Origin: Arthrobacter sp. ZGTC412
GTDB taxonomy: Bacteria; Actinomycetota; Actinomycetes; Actinomycetales; Micrococcaceae
Assembly: GCF_002929215.1 (NCBI RefSeq)
Contig: NZ_PJII01000005.1
Coordinates: 179,122-243,121 of the forward strand
Reading direction: 5' to 3'
Length of the DNA stretch: 64,000 bases
A program made the position numbers and the translations under genes. The notes beneath the pieces are model-generated. The model ran no database searches, had not been told where the DNA came from, and saw only the letters and a program-made list of their open reading frames with translations. Shown piece after piece: positions 38,146 through 46,598 of the stretch (position 1 is its first letter; each line of letters starts with the position of its first letter).

Positions 38146-39018
38146 CTAGGACTGGACGGTGCCCTTGTCCGCGCCGCCGGCGCTGCTGGAAACGTCCTCT
38201 GCCACGTGCTTGGCCTTGTCAGTGCCGTCTCCGGCCGGGACCTTGGCAGCCTCTGCAACCTCGGAGGCGGAGCCGGTGGTCGCTTCCGGGACCTCGTTCA
38301 CGGTGGTGGCCGGAACAGGTGCAGGCGTGCCAGTCCCGGTGACGGGCGACGGCGTCTTCCACGGGTCCTCCACCGGCTTGGACGCTTTCCAGGCCGCCAC
38401 GCCGGCGGCGACCGCCGCGGCAATAACACCGAAGACTAGCCAGCCGCGCTTCTTCGGCGTCTCCGGCTCAGCGAGCTGAACGGTAGCCGTGCGGCCTGCC
38501 TGAGTTGCGGCGGCCTTGAGCTGCGTGCCGGTGGCCACGGCCTGCTCCTGCAGGGCGTGAATGATCCCGACGTCCCCAAGCTTCTGGGCCACGGCGTCAA
38601 CGTGTGCCGGCGTGTTCTCCAGCGTCCGGTGCACCACCCCTGACGCGACACCGATCTGGTCCGACAGGCGGGGCAGGTACTCCACCACTACGCGGTCCCG
38701 GGCATTAAGGATGACCGGCGTCGCCCTGTCCAGGGCCTCATGCAGCCGAGGCGAAGCGCCCTCCACCGCGTCATTGATCCGGGGAGCGAGCTGCGCAAGG
38801 CCGTCCTGGATGCGGGGCGTCACGACGGCCACGCCGTCGGCTGCCCTGTGCGCGGCCGTCTTCAGCCCTTCCTGGATCTTGGGAGATGCGGTATCCAGGC
38901 TGTGCTGCAGGCGGTCAACCGCTGCTTCTACACGGGGGCCGGCCCAATCCCTGGCATTCTCTACGGCGCTGGTGACTGACAGCTCAAGCTCACGGGCAAT
39001 ACGATCCGATTTCTTCAC
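38146..39018 (-). CDS. Single-pass membrane protein with helical repeats, unknown function
   Basis: 290 residues. The N-terminal 190 residues contain repeated amphipathic units of the type PRIxEGLxxA/APRINDAVEGASPRLHEAL, suggesting a rod-like or apolipoprotein-like helix array. A transmembrane helix (GWLVFGVIAAAVAAGVAAW, about residue 205) is followed by a Pro/Thr/Val-rich external or cytoplasmic tail. No enzyme motif is present. Similar proteins occur in Arthrobacter as hypothetical proteins. A good RBS (GGGAGGTAG) precedes the ATG. Confidence 0.75.
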   Translation of the reverse strand: MKKSDRIARELELSVTSAVENARDWAGPRVEAAVDRLQHSLDTASPKIQEGLKTAAHRAADGVAVVTPRIQDGLAQLAPRINDAVEGASPRLHEALDRATPVILNARDRVVVEYLPRLSDQIGVASGVVHRTLENTPAHVDAVAQKLGDVGIIHALQEQAVATGTQLKAAATQAGRTATVQLAEPETPKKRGWLVFGVIAAAVAAGVAAWKASKPVEDPWKTPSPVTGTGTPAPVPATTVNEVPEATTGSASEVAEAAKVPAGDGTDKAKHVAEDVSSSAGGADKGTVQS

Positions 39019-39173
39019 AACTACCTCCCGATTTAATGTGACGATCTGTGGTTAGCCTACGTGGCTTGGTGTTCACCGGCTATTCTCTCGGCGGATTTTA
39101 GGCGGATTTCACCCAGCGCGGAACTGTTGCCACAGCCATCCCCACCCCGGACCGTCATGGAAGAATGAGCCCT

Positions 39174-39719
39174 ATGACTGCAATCGCAACCGCAAAAGCA
39201 ACCATCCACACCAGCCTCGGCGACATCGTCGTTAACCTCTTCGGCAACCATGCCCCCAAGACGGTCAAAAACTTCGTTGGCCTCGCCACCGGCGAGCAGG
39301 CGTGGACCCACCCGGAGTCCGGCGAGGAAAAGACGGGCACACCGCTGTACAACGGCACCATCTTCCACCGCATCATCAAGGACTTCATGATCCAGGCCGG
39401 CGATCCGCTGGGCCGCGGCGTGGGTGGCCCGGGCTACCAGTTCGACGACGAGATCCACCCCGAACTCAGCTTCAACCAGCCCTACAAGCTGGCCATGGCA
39501 AACGCCGGCATCCGGATGGGCAAGGGCACCAACGGTTCCCAGTTCTTCATCACCACCATTCCCACCGACTGGCTGCAGGGCAAGCACAGCATCTTTGGTG
39601 AAGTGGCTGACGAGGAATCCAAGAAGGTTGTCGACGCCATCGAGGGCGTCCGTACCGGCATGGGCGACCGTCCCGTCGAGGACGTCACCATCAACAGCAT
39701 CGACATCGAACAGCTGTAA
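39174..39719 (+). CDS. Peptidyl-prolyl cis-trans isomerase (cyclophilin type)
   Basis: 181 residues from MTAIATAKATIHTSLGDIVV; an ATG nine bases earlier is an alternative. NGTIFHRIIKDFMIQAGD carries the catalytic Arg and Phe. KLAMANAGIRMGKGTNGSQFFITT provides the substrate-binding segment, and KHSIFGEV follows. It is a cytoplasmic PpiA/PpiB-like prolyl isomerase helping protein folding. It is divergent from the 38146-39018 gene. Confidence 0.95.
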   Translation: MTAIATAKATIHTSLGDIVVNLFGNHAPKTVKNFVGLATGEQAWTHPESGEEKTGTPLYNGTIFHRIIKDFMIQAGDPLGRGVGGPGYQFDDEIHPELSFNQPYKLAMANAGIRMGKGTNGSQFFITTIPTDWLQGKHSIFGEVADEESKKVVDAIEGVRTGMGDRPVEDVTINSIDIEQL

Positions 39720-39728
39720 TTTCAACCC

Positions 39729-40607
39729 ATGAGTTACGGAATTCCGTCGGCTGAGCCGTCCGCGCAGGTTCCGGTATGCCCCCGGCATCCGGACCGGCCA
39801 TCCTATGTGCGCTGCCAGCGGTGCGGGCGCCCCGCGTGCCCCGACTGCCAGCGGGCGGCCGCCGTCGGATTCCAGTGCATTGACTGCGTCAACGAAACAA
39901 GGCGCACGACGCCGGAGGTCCGGACGGTCTACGGCGGCGCCGCAGCGTCGGGCAAACCGCTGGTGACGTACGGAATCATCGCTGTTTGCGCGCTGATGTA
40001 CGCGCTGCAGTGGCTCATTCCGGGCCAGGTGGTTTACGAACAGTTCGCTTACAACAACGTGTTTGCTACCCCTGAATACGGGGCCTTTGAACCGTGGCGG
40101 ATGCTCACCGCAGCTTTCCTGCATTCGCCGGACTCCGTCCTGCACATTGCCCTGAACATGTACACGCTGTGGATCTTCGGCCAGGCCCTCGAGCCACTCC
40201 TGGGCCGTGCCCGCTTCCTGGCGTTGTACCTCATCTCTGCAGTGGGCGGCTCCGTTGGGTACCTGCTCCTGAATCCCGTCCTGGTGCCCGGACAGGGGTT
40301 GGTGGGGGTTGTAGGTGCTTCAGGTGCCATCTTTGGCCTCTTCGGCGCCATGCTGCTGGTGCAGCGCCATCGCGGTGGGGATACCCGCCAGCTCTGGGTC
40401 CTGATTGCGATTAACGGTGTGATTGGGTTCCTGATCCCCCAGATCGCATGGCAGGCGCACCTGGGCGGCCTGATAACAGGTGCTCTGTGCGCGGCAGTCC
40501 TCGCCTACACTCCACGGGGACCACGGCAGGGTCTCATCCAGGCGGCAGGCCTGGTGGCGGTCCTGGTGCTGCTGGCCGCCGCGAGCTGGGCCAAAATCTC
40601 CATGTAG
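39729..40607 (+). CDS. Rhomboid intramembrane serine protease with N-terminal zinc finger
   Basis: 292 residues. A B-box-like zinc finger uses Cys/His in CPRH, CQRC, CPDC and CIDC (residues 17-53). Six or more helices follow. The HALN-like motif HIALNMYTLW (His139, Asn143) stabilises the oxyanion, catalytic Ser198 is in GASGAIFG, and the partner His244 is in QAHLGGLITG. The arrangement is a classic active rhomboid, cleaving transmembrane substrates. It starts 10 bp after the cyclophilin gene and ends at a strong terminator. Confidence 0.93.
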   Translation: MSYGIPSAEPSAQVPVCPRHPDRPSYVRCQRCGRPACPDCQRAAAVGFQCIDCVNETRRTTPEVRTVYGGAAASGKPLVTYGIIAVCALMYALQWLIPGQVVYEQFAYNNVFATPEYGAFEPWRMLTAAFLHSPDSVLHIALNMYTLWIFGQALEPLLGRARFLALYLISAVGGSVGYLLLNPVLVPGQGLVGVVGASGAIFGLFGAMLLVQRHRGGDTRQLWVLIAINGVIGFLIPQIAWQAHLGGLITGALCAAVLAYTPRGPRQGLIQAAGLVAVLVLLAAASWAKISM

Positions 40608-40649
40608 CCCATACACGTCCGCCCTAGGGTTAGGGCAAACGTCCTCCTG

Positions 40650-40687
40650 AAAGGCCCCGACATCTATGATGTCGGGGCCTTTCTTTT
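40650..40687 (+). terminator. Intrinsic terminator after the rhomboid gene
   Basis: A perfect 15-bp stem, AAAGGCCCCGACATC/GATGTCGGGGCCTTT, with a short loop is followed by CTTTTCC. Confidence 0.93.
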
Positions 40688-41803
40688 CCACAGGACTTAT
40701 CCACAGTGTGCGTAACTTACACGCCTGTAGTTCAAACGGGAAAGGTGCCTTTCCAGCGAAGTGGCGGGAGTTCGCTGCAACAGTGCCAGCCGGAATCCAC
40801 ATCTGTGGATAACTCGTGGGGATAGCGCTGTGCGTAAGTGGACAAAGAGGGAAATATCCGGGCGTCTGTGGATATCGCCGGGGAAGGAACCCCTTGGCGG
40901 GCCCTACCCGGGCGGGTCTGCGTATCTTTCAACAGGCTTGTGCACAGTGTTAATAAGTAACAGCGGTGTAATCGTGCTTCCGCAATTGCCTGCTCCGCAG
41001 GGAGAAGGGCTCCGCTCGCTTACCCTGGCAGCTGCTGTTTCCACAACTGTGGATAAGTTGTGGGTATCGCTGTGTTGGTAAGTGGACAACTCTGGCTGCG
41101 TAGTCGAAGCTAGGTGGCAGCCTGCTGCTTGACGGCAGCGCTCCGGCACCTGCTGCCATTGCCTTCCCACGAGGAGAAATTCATTGAGCGCCACCACGAA
41201 GCACGTCTTCCTCGACAAGCAGCATCCTGTCCTGTGGCGGGCGCTCAACGGGCTGGGACTCAAGGTTCGTGAGGCCGCCGAGGCGGCGGGGTTGGACGAG
41301 AAGACCGTGGAACTCCTGCACGTCCGAATATCGCAGCTCAATGGCTGCGCGTATTGTCTGGATCTGCACGTAAGGGACGCGCTGAAGGCCGGCGAGAGCG
41401 GCCAGCGGCTGGCGGTGCTCCCCGCCTGGCGCGAGACGTCCCTCTTTACCGAAAGGGAACGGGCTGCCCTTGCCTTGGCTGAAAGCATTACGGAGTTGCC
41501 GGACCACCGTTCACAGGCTCACGAGGAGGAGTTCGCCCGCGAGCACCTCACGGAAGAGGAATTCTCGGTTGTCAGTTGGCTGGTAATCACCATGAACGCA
41601 TTCAACCGGGTTTCCATTACCAGCCACCACCCCGTCCGTCGGGATCGCTAACTTACGACACACACAGAGGGGCCTCGTTATCCACAGGTCTTCCACACTG
41701 TTAATAACTGCATCTAGGCGGCATGATGAGCAGTTGGGCCTTGCAGGGCGCTTAGGAAGCCTGCTTGTTATTTGCAGGTTGGGGTTTTCAACAGTGTGGA
41801 TAA
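40684..41803. other. DnaA-box cluster flanking the AhpD-like gene
   Basis: Strong boxes occur at 40697 (TTATCCACA), 40804, 41048 and 41795 (TGTGGATAA), 40867 (TGTGGATAT) and 41678 (TTATCCACA). AGTGGACAA occurs at 40837 and 41081. They occupy the 576-bp spacer before the AhpD-like gene and the spacer after it, but not the coding sequence. The density rivals oriC, 15 kb away. Functions could be DnaA titration or transcriptional control of the gene; no second gene is visible in the spacers. Confidence 0.75.
41184..41651 (+). CDS. Carboxymuconolactone decarboxylase-family (AhpD-like) protein
   Basis: 155 residues from a TTG preceded by GAGGAGAAA at ideal spacing, so the TTG is chosen with confidence. 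The AhpD-type redox motif is NGCAYCLDLH (Cys55, Cys58, His62), after LLHVRISQL. Members can act as alkylhydroperoxidases that recycle thiol cofactors, or have unknown roles. The N-terminal VFLDKQHPVLWRALNGL is usual. The gene stands alone and is bordered on both sides by DnaA boxes, suggesting DnaA-linked expression. Confidence 0.88.
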   Translation: MSATTKHVFLDKQHPVLWRALNGLGLKVREAAEAAGLDEKTVELLHVRISQLNGCAYCLDLHVRDALKAGESGQRLAVLPAWRETSLFTERERAALALAESITELPDHRSQAHEEEFAREHLTEEEFSVVSWLVITMNAFNRVSITSHHPVRRDR

Positions 41804-41829
41804 CTTTCCCAACAGTTGGGGAAAACCAG

Positions 41830-42480
41830 TTAGAGGCGGGGGCCCGGCCAGATTCCTGAAGAACCTCGGCGGTGGCTGTCCAGCAGGTGCGTATCCACCA
41901 TGCCGATGGCTTCCATGAGGGCAAACATGGTGGTGGGGCCGACGAACGAGAACCCCTTCTTCCGAAGTGCCTTGGACAGGGCAATCGACTCCGCCGACTG
42001 GGTGGGGATGTCGGAATGGGTTGCAGGGCGGGGCGTATCAACCGGTTTGAACTGCCAGACGAAGTCCACCAGGCCGCCTTCGTCCCGCAGCGCGAGGGTG
42101 GCCTGTGCATTGGTCACGGCAGAGCGGACCTTCAGCCGGTTCCTGACGATGCCGGGGTCCTGCAGAAGCCGTTCGACGTCGGCCTCGGTAAAAAGGGCTA
42201 CCGCGTCGGGGTTGAAGTCTGCAAAGGCCGCCCTGAAAGCGGGGCGCTTCCGAAGGATGGTGGCCCAAGAGAGACCTGCCTGGAATCCCTCCAGGCAGAT
42301 GCGCTCGTAGAGCCCCTGTTCGTCGGTGACAGGAACGCCCCACTCCTGGTCGTAGTAGTCGCGCAGGAGCGGATCCACCGATGCCCACGCCGGCCGGGCG
42401 AGGCCGTCCTCGCCGACCACTGCACCACCGGCAGCTGCACCGCTGACGACTGCGCCGCGGTCAGGAACTATGAGCGCCAC
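41830..42480 (-). CDS. tag: DNA-3-methyladenine glycosylase I-like protein lacking zinc ligands
   Basis: 216 residues from a GTG overlapping the crgA end by 13 bp. The Tag core is clear: DQEWGVPVTDE, ICLEGFQAGLSWATILRKR with the catalytic Glu, KVRSAVTNAQA and the C-terminal GFSFVGPTTMFALMEAIGMV. Such enzymes excise N3-methyladenine from DNA. The usual zinc ligands appear lost: the N-terminal RC-W Cys is Pro (RPAW), the DYHD His is Tyr (DYYD), and the C-terminal His..Cys pair is not recognisable. It may be structurally stable without zinc or altered in specificity. Confidence 0.85.
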   Translation of the reverse strand: MALIVPDRGAVVSGAAAGGAVVGEDGLARPAWASVDPLLRDYYDQEWGVPVTDEQGLYERICLEGFQAGLSWATILRKRPAFRAAFADFNPDAVALFTEADVERLLQDPGIVRNRLKVRSAVTNAQATLALRDEGGLVDFVWQFKPVDTPRPATHSDIPTQSAESIALSKALRKKGFSFVGPTTMFALMEAIGMVDTHLLDSHRRGSSGIWPGPRL

Positions 42481-42719
42481 CGGGTGGTCATCAGGAAGCC
42501 GATGATTGCGATGCCGAAGCCGGCCACGATGTTCCAGGATTCCCACGCCTGGACCGGGAGGCGGCCTTCACTGATGTAGAAGGTGATGATCCAAAAGAGG
42601 CCGATGATCATTAGGCCGAACATGACCGGCTTGAACCAGATGGGGTTGGGCTTATAGGACTGCGACGTAGCCTGCTGGGGGGTGCTGGCGGTCTTCTTGC
42701 GAGGCTTTGACTCGGGCAC
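42468..42719 (-). CDS. crgA: Cell division protein CrgA
   Basis: 83 residues from a GTG six bases after AAGGAGA; an upstream start at 42836 would add 39 residues and ignore this RBS. The sequence has a basic N-terminus (PESKPRKKTASTPQQ), the typical NPIWFKPVMFGLMIIGLFWI first helix and an IVAGFGIAIIGFLM second helix with a short loop. CrgA is a small two-pass membrane protein that regulates FtsZ ring and septal wall assembly in actinobacteria. It is divergent from the sortase gene and near the pknB cluster, its standard context. Confidence 0.93.
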   Translation of the reverse strand: MPESKPRKKTASTPQQATSQSYKPNPIWFKPVMFGLMIIGLFWIITFYISEGRLPVQAWESWNIVAGFGIAIIGFLMTTRWRS

Positions 42720-42892
42720 GGGCTCTCCTTGGCGGGCTGAGGCAAGCTCGGCGTTCCGGGCTTGATATCCTGCAAGAAGGATGTTGCCAGCGGTCTGCGC
42801 GATCTTGGTCAAATCTGGATTCTTACTAGCAGCCAATTCTAGCCGTAGTCATGGGTCACCAATGCCCATCGCACCCGCCCGGAGGAGAACCC

Positions 42893-43681
42893 GTGGTACT
42901 GCAGGAGAAGGCGAGGCCCGCCGCTGCGCCGGCTGCCGGCGTCGTAATTCTGCGCGGTATCGTCCAGGTTGTGGGTGAGCTGCTCATTACCGCAGGAATC
43001 GTCCTTCTTCTCTTCGTTGCCTGGCAGCTGTGGTGGACCAACGTGGAATCTGACGCGAAGCAGAGCGAAGTCATCAAGGAGTTCGCCCAGGACCTCGGCG
43101 CTGCGGCTTCAGCCGCCCCGGACGCGCCGGCAGCTCCGGCGGCTCCCCAGGATTTTGGTCCCCCTGTGGTTTCAGCTGCGCCAGGTCATGCCGGCACCAT
43201 CGGCATCATGTACATTCCCCGGTTTGGCGAAAGTTACACCCGGCCTATCGTCCAAGGAACCACCGGCGACGTGCTGGACACGCTGGGATTGGGACACTAC
43301 GCCAACACGGCCATGCCCGGAGCGGTGGGTAACTTCGCTGTTGCCGGGCACCGCCAGACTCACGGCGCCGTTCTGGACAACATCCACACCCTGGTGCCCG
43401 GGGACAAGATCTACGTCCAGACCAAGGACGGCTACTACGTGTATGTCTTCCGCAACAACCAGATCGTGATGCCGTCGCGGACCGACGTCCTGGAACCGGT
43501 GCCCACCCTTCCGGGTGTCACCCCCACGGAAAGGTTCCTCACCATGACCAGCTGCAACCCCCGCTTCGGGGCGGAAGAACGCATCATCGCCTATGCCCTG
43601 CTGGACAGTTGGCGCCCTGCGTCGGCCGGTCCGCCAGCTGAAATCGCAGCCCAGGTGGCCGCAGCGGTTGGAAGGGGCTGA
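42893..43681 (+). CDS. srtE: Class E sortase
   Basis: 262 residues from a GTG after GGAGGAGAA. An N-terminal transmembrane helix (ELLITAGIVLLLFVAWQLWW, residues 28-47) anchors an external sortase barrel. Catalytic residues are His152 (AGHRQTHG), Cys220 (FLTMTSCNP) and Arg229 (GAEERII). Class E enzymes usually recognise LAxTG-type signals and anchor proteins to peptidoglycan or build pili in actinobacteria. The pattern with crgA and pabA is conserved. No obvious substrate gene is in the window. Confidence 0.92.
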   Translation: MVLQEKARPAAAPAAGVVILRGIVQVVGELLITAGIVLLLFVAWQLWWTNVESDAKQSEVIKEFAQDLGAAASAAPDAPAAPAAPQDFGPPVVSAAPGHAGTIGIMYIPRFGESYTRPIVQGTTGDVLDTLGLGHYANTAMPGAVGNFAVAGHRQTHGAVLDNIHTLVPGDKIYVQTKDGYYVYVFRNNQIVMPSRTDVLEPVPTLPGVTPTERFLTMTSCNPRFGAEERIIAYALLDSWRPASAGPPAEIAAQVAAAVGRG

Positions 43682-43683
43682 GC

Positions 43684-43854
43684 ATGTACGGCTGGATCTT
43701 CCGCCATCTGCCAGGGCCTTTGTGGCTGCGAATCGCCACCTCGCTGGTGCTCATCGCCGTCGCACTGGTATTGATGGTTCAGTTCCTTTTTCCCTGGATG
43801 TCCGAGTACACCGCATTTACCGACTCAACGATTGGTTCCGCAAACCAGCCATGA
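43684..43854 (+). CDS. Small membrane protein between sortase and PabA genes
   Basis: 56 residues: MYGWIFRHLPGPLWLRI, then a hydrophobic segment ATSLVLIAVALVLMVQFLF and the tail PWMSEYTAFTDST. It begins two bases after the sortase stop, and its stop overlaps the PabA start (ATGA), so all three are translationally linked. A small protein of this type is commonly found in this position in actinobacteria, but no function is known. One transmembrane helix is predicted. Confidence 0.8.
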   Translation: MYGWIFRHLPGPLWLRIATSLVLIAVALVLMVQFLFPWMSEYTAFTDSTIGSANQP

Positions 43855-44492
43855 CCACAACCAAGATCCTCGTGGTGGATAACTACGACAGCTTCGTCTA
43901 TACCCTGGTGGGCTACCTCCAGGAACTCGGTGCGGAGACCACAGTGGTCCGCAACGACGACGTGACTCTCGCGGAAGCCATTGAACTGGCCGGCGCCCGC
44001 GACGGCGTGCTGATCTCTCCGGGCCCAGGCAACCCGGCCGAAGCCGGCGTCTGCATCGAACTCATCAGGTGGTGCGGCGAGAACAGCGTGCCCATGTTCG
44101 GCGTTTGCCTGGGTCACCAGGCGCTGGCCGAAGCTTTCGGCGGCAAAGTAACCCATGCCCCGGAACTTATGCACGGGAAGACCTCCCTGGTGGAGCACAT
44201 CGGAACCAGTGTTTTTTCCGGTCTCCCCTCCCCTGTTACGGCCACGCGCTACCACTCGCTCGCTGCGGTGCGGGACACGCTTCCCGACGTCCTGGAGGTC
44301 ACAGCGGAAACCGCGACCGGAGTGGTGATGGGCCTCCAACACCGGACCGCGCCCTTGTGCGGCGTGCAGTTCCACCCGGAATCCGTGCTGACTGAGGGCG
44401 GCTACCAGATGCTGGGAAACTGGCTTGAGTCCCTGGGCATGAAAGGCGCGGCTGCGCGGGCAGCCAAGCTGAGCCCGCTCATCCAGCACTGA
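43851..44492 (+). CDS. pabA: Aminodeoxychorismate/anthranilate synthase component II
   Basis: 213 residues. The glutamine amidotransferase class I triad is complete: Cys in FGVCLGHQAL (about residue 84), and His and Glu in VQFHPESVLTEGG. ILVVDNYDSFVYTL opens the protein. It supplies ammonia to chorismate for folate or tryptophan. PabA and TrpG cannot be separated by sequence alone. No component I gene is adjacent, so it may serve an unlinked partner. The start overlaps the small membrane gene by 4 bp. Confidence 0.92.
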   Translation: MTTTKILVVDNYDSFVYTLVGYLQELGAETTVVRNDDVTLAEAIELAGARDGVLISPGPGNPAEAGVCIELIRWCGENSVPMFGVCLGHQALAEAFGGKVTHAPELMHGKTSLVEHIGTSVFSGLPSPVTATRYHSLAAVRDTLPDVLEVTAETATGVVMGLQHRTAPLCGVQFHPESVLTEGGYQMLGNWLESLGMKGAAARAAKLSPLIQH

Positions 44493-44558
44493 CCCACCAG
44501 AACCGGTCCGGCACGCTGCTGACCGAAGCCAGCCGCTGAGGCAGGCGACAGTAGGGGG

Positions 44559-46583
44559 TCAGCCCCTCCTGCCGGACCTCTCTGTATCCGGGTCTGGGTC
44601 CGGCTCCGGTTCCGGGTCTGGGTCCGGCTCCGTCTCAGTCGGAGTTGGTTTAGGGGTTGGTTTAGGGGTTGGTTTAGGGGTTGGTTTAGGGGTGGGCGGC
44701 GGGGGCGGCGCCTTGGCCACCACGATGGTGACGGTCTTTCCCTGTTCTACCGTGGCGTTCACGGCGTCGCTCTGATCCGTGACCCTGCCTGGTTCCACCT
44801 GCGCGTTCTCGGCCTCGGCGACGGCAGGTACCAGGCCCAGTTCCTTCAAGGCTGCTTCTGCTTCTTGCCGGGTCAGTCCGCGCAGTTCCGGTACTGCCAC
44901 CTTGCCCGTGGACACCACCAGCTCAACGCTTGTGCCCACGCCCACGCTCTGCCCTGGGGCGGGGCTTGTGGTGATCACGATGCCGGCCGGGACCGTGGCG
45001 CTGTTGGCGGTGGTGGTGGAGGGTGCGCCCACCAGCCCGATCTGTCGCAGCATGTCCCGCGCCGCAGCTTCGGTCTTGCCCGGGAGGGTGTCAGGAATCT
45101 TGACGGCGCTGGGTCCTTCGGAAATGTTCAGGATGACCTCGGACCCGGGTTCCATGGCCACGCCGGAGGCCGGATCCGTGCCGATGGCGGTGCCCTTGGG
45201 CACTGTATTGTGTTGCGAACGGACGATTCTGGGCTCGAAGTCCGCGCCGTAGAGCTCCTGCAGCGCCGCGGACTCAGTCATGGCGGCCACCACCGGAATC
45301 GCAATCTTGGGCGGCGGCGGTGCCGGGCGGTTCACAATGTTGTACAGCCACAGTCCGCCACCGGCAAGGACCAGGACGGTGAAAATCACCAGGGTGCTGA
45401 TCCATGCACGACGGCGGGACTTCTGGCGCGCAGTTCGCTCCCGTTCCGGAGGCAGGCCCAAGGGTAATTCATCCCGTGTGGAAAGTTCGTAAGCGGCGGG
45501 AGTTGTGCTGACGCCGTCGTCCGCCAGTGCGCTCGTGGCAGCGAGCCGGCCGGTCGGCGCGTCGTCCAGGAAGCTGGCACCGGTCACGGCAAACGCTTCC
45601 GTGACAGGGCCAGTGGAAGGCGTTGGGATATGGTCATTGGGATCGGTGGGCGCCTCAGAGGCGGAGACAGCGGGCACAGGAATACCTGCCCTGGCAGCCC
45701 GCAGGGCACGCATAAAAGCGGCGGCATCCTGAAACCTGTCGTCGCGGTTCTTCTGCAGCGCCTTCGCCAGTACGGTGTCCAGCGCAGGCGAAATCTCCGG
45801 GTTCAGGCTGCTGGCCGGTGCTGGAATTTCACGCACGTGTTGGTAGGCAACGGACACTGGGCTGTCGCCAACGAACGGCGGCCGCGAGGTCAGCATTTCG
45901 TACAGGAGGCAGGCGGCGGAGTAAAGGTCGCTGCGTGCATCCACTGTTTCTCCGCGGGCCTGCTCCGGGGAGAGGTACTGCGCAGTGCCCACCACGGCCT
46001 GCGTCTGGGTCATGGTGGCTGAGGAGTCCGCAATGGCACGGGCGATGCCGAAGTCCATAACCTTCACCGAGTCCGTGCCTTCGCAATACATCACGTTGGC
46101 CGGCTTGATGTCCCGGTGCACGATGCCCGCCTTGTGGCTGTACTCCAGGGCTGCGAGCACACCCAGGCAGTAATCGATTGCCTGGGCGATCGTGACGTCG
46201 TTGGCCCGGATAAGGTCCCGGATGGTCTTGCCGTCAACAAATTCCATCACGATGTACGGCACCCGGACGTTGTCATCCGAACCGTCGTGGACGAGGTGCT
46301 CGCCCGTATCGTAAATGGCCACAATGGACGGGTGGTTCAACGCAGCCACGGCCTGGGCTTCGCGCTTGAAGCGCGCCTGGAACTGGGGATCACGCGCCAT
46401 GTCCGGGCGCAATAGCTTCACGGCCACGGTACGCCCCAGCCGGGTGTCCAGGCCCCGGTGCACGTCCGCCATACCGCCCCGGCCGATGAGGCCGCCCAAC
46501 TCGTATCGTCCGCTCAGGACACGCCGGTTATCCACCGGAAGGTTGTCCTCCCGGTGCGACGGTGTGCGCGCTGATTCGTTCAT
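44559..46583 (-). CDS. pknB: PASTA-domain serine/threonine kinase PknB
   Basis: 674 residues. Kinase: glycine loop IGRGGMADVHRG, Lys56 (AVKLL), HRDIKPANV (Asp158), DFG 177-179 and GTAQYLSPEQ. Juxtamembrane and transmembrane WISTLVIFTVLVLAGGGLWLY near residue 405 leads to three PASTA repeats, which sense muropeptides or lipid II. The C-terminus is a repetitive PTPKPTPK, then DPEPEPDPD tail. PknB phosphorylates regulators of growth and division, including FhaA, CwlM and MviN in mycobacteria. It is the last gene of the operon, 15 bp after pknA. Confidence 0.96.
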   Translation of the reverse strand: MNESARTPSHREDNLPVDNRRVLSGRYELGGLIGRGGMADVHRGLDTRLGRTVAVKLLRPDMARDPQFQARFKREAQAVAALNHPSIVAIYDTGEHLVHDGSDDNVRVPYIVMEFVDGKTIRDLIRANDVTIAQAIDYCLGVLAALEYSHKAGIVHRDIKPANVMYCEGTDSVKVMDFGIARAIADSSATMTQTQAVVGTAQYLSPEQARGETVDARSDLYSAACLLYEMLTSRPPFVGDSPVSVAYQHVREIPAPASSLNPEISPALDTVLAKALQKNRDDRFQDAAAFMRALRAARAGIPVPAVSASEAPTDPNDHIPTPSTGPVTEAFAVTGASFLDDAPTGRLAATSALADDGVSTTPAAYELSTRDELPLGLPPERERTARQKSRRRAWISTLVIFTVLVLAGGGLWLYNIVNRPAPPPPKIAIPVVAAMTESAALQELYGADFEPRIVRSQHNTVPKGTAIGTDPASGVAMEPGSEVILNISEGPSAVKIPDTLPGKTEAAARDMLRQIGLVGAPSTTTANSATVPAGIVITTSPAPGQSVGVGTSVELVVSTGKVAVPELRGLTRQEAEAALKELGLVPAVAEAENAQVEPGRVTDQSDAVNATVEQGKTVTIVVAKAPPPPPTPKPTPKPTPKPTPKPTPTETEPDPDPEPEPDPDPDTERSGRRG
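44645..44692. repeat. Four 12-bp repeats in the pknB tail with four GGGG runs
   Basis: TTGGTTTAGGGG is repeated four times on the plus strand, so GGGG recurs at 44653, 44665, 44677 and 44689. The minus-strand gene reads it as PKPT repeats. Four regular G4 runs make a quadruplex possible on the template strand. Confidence 0.85.
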
Positions 46584-46598
46584 GGGTTGTCCTGGGGA

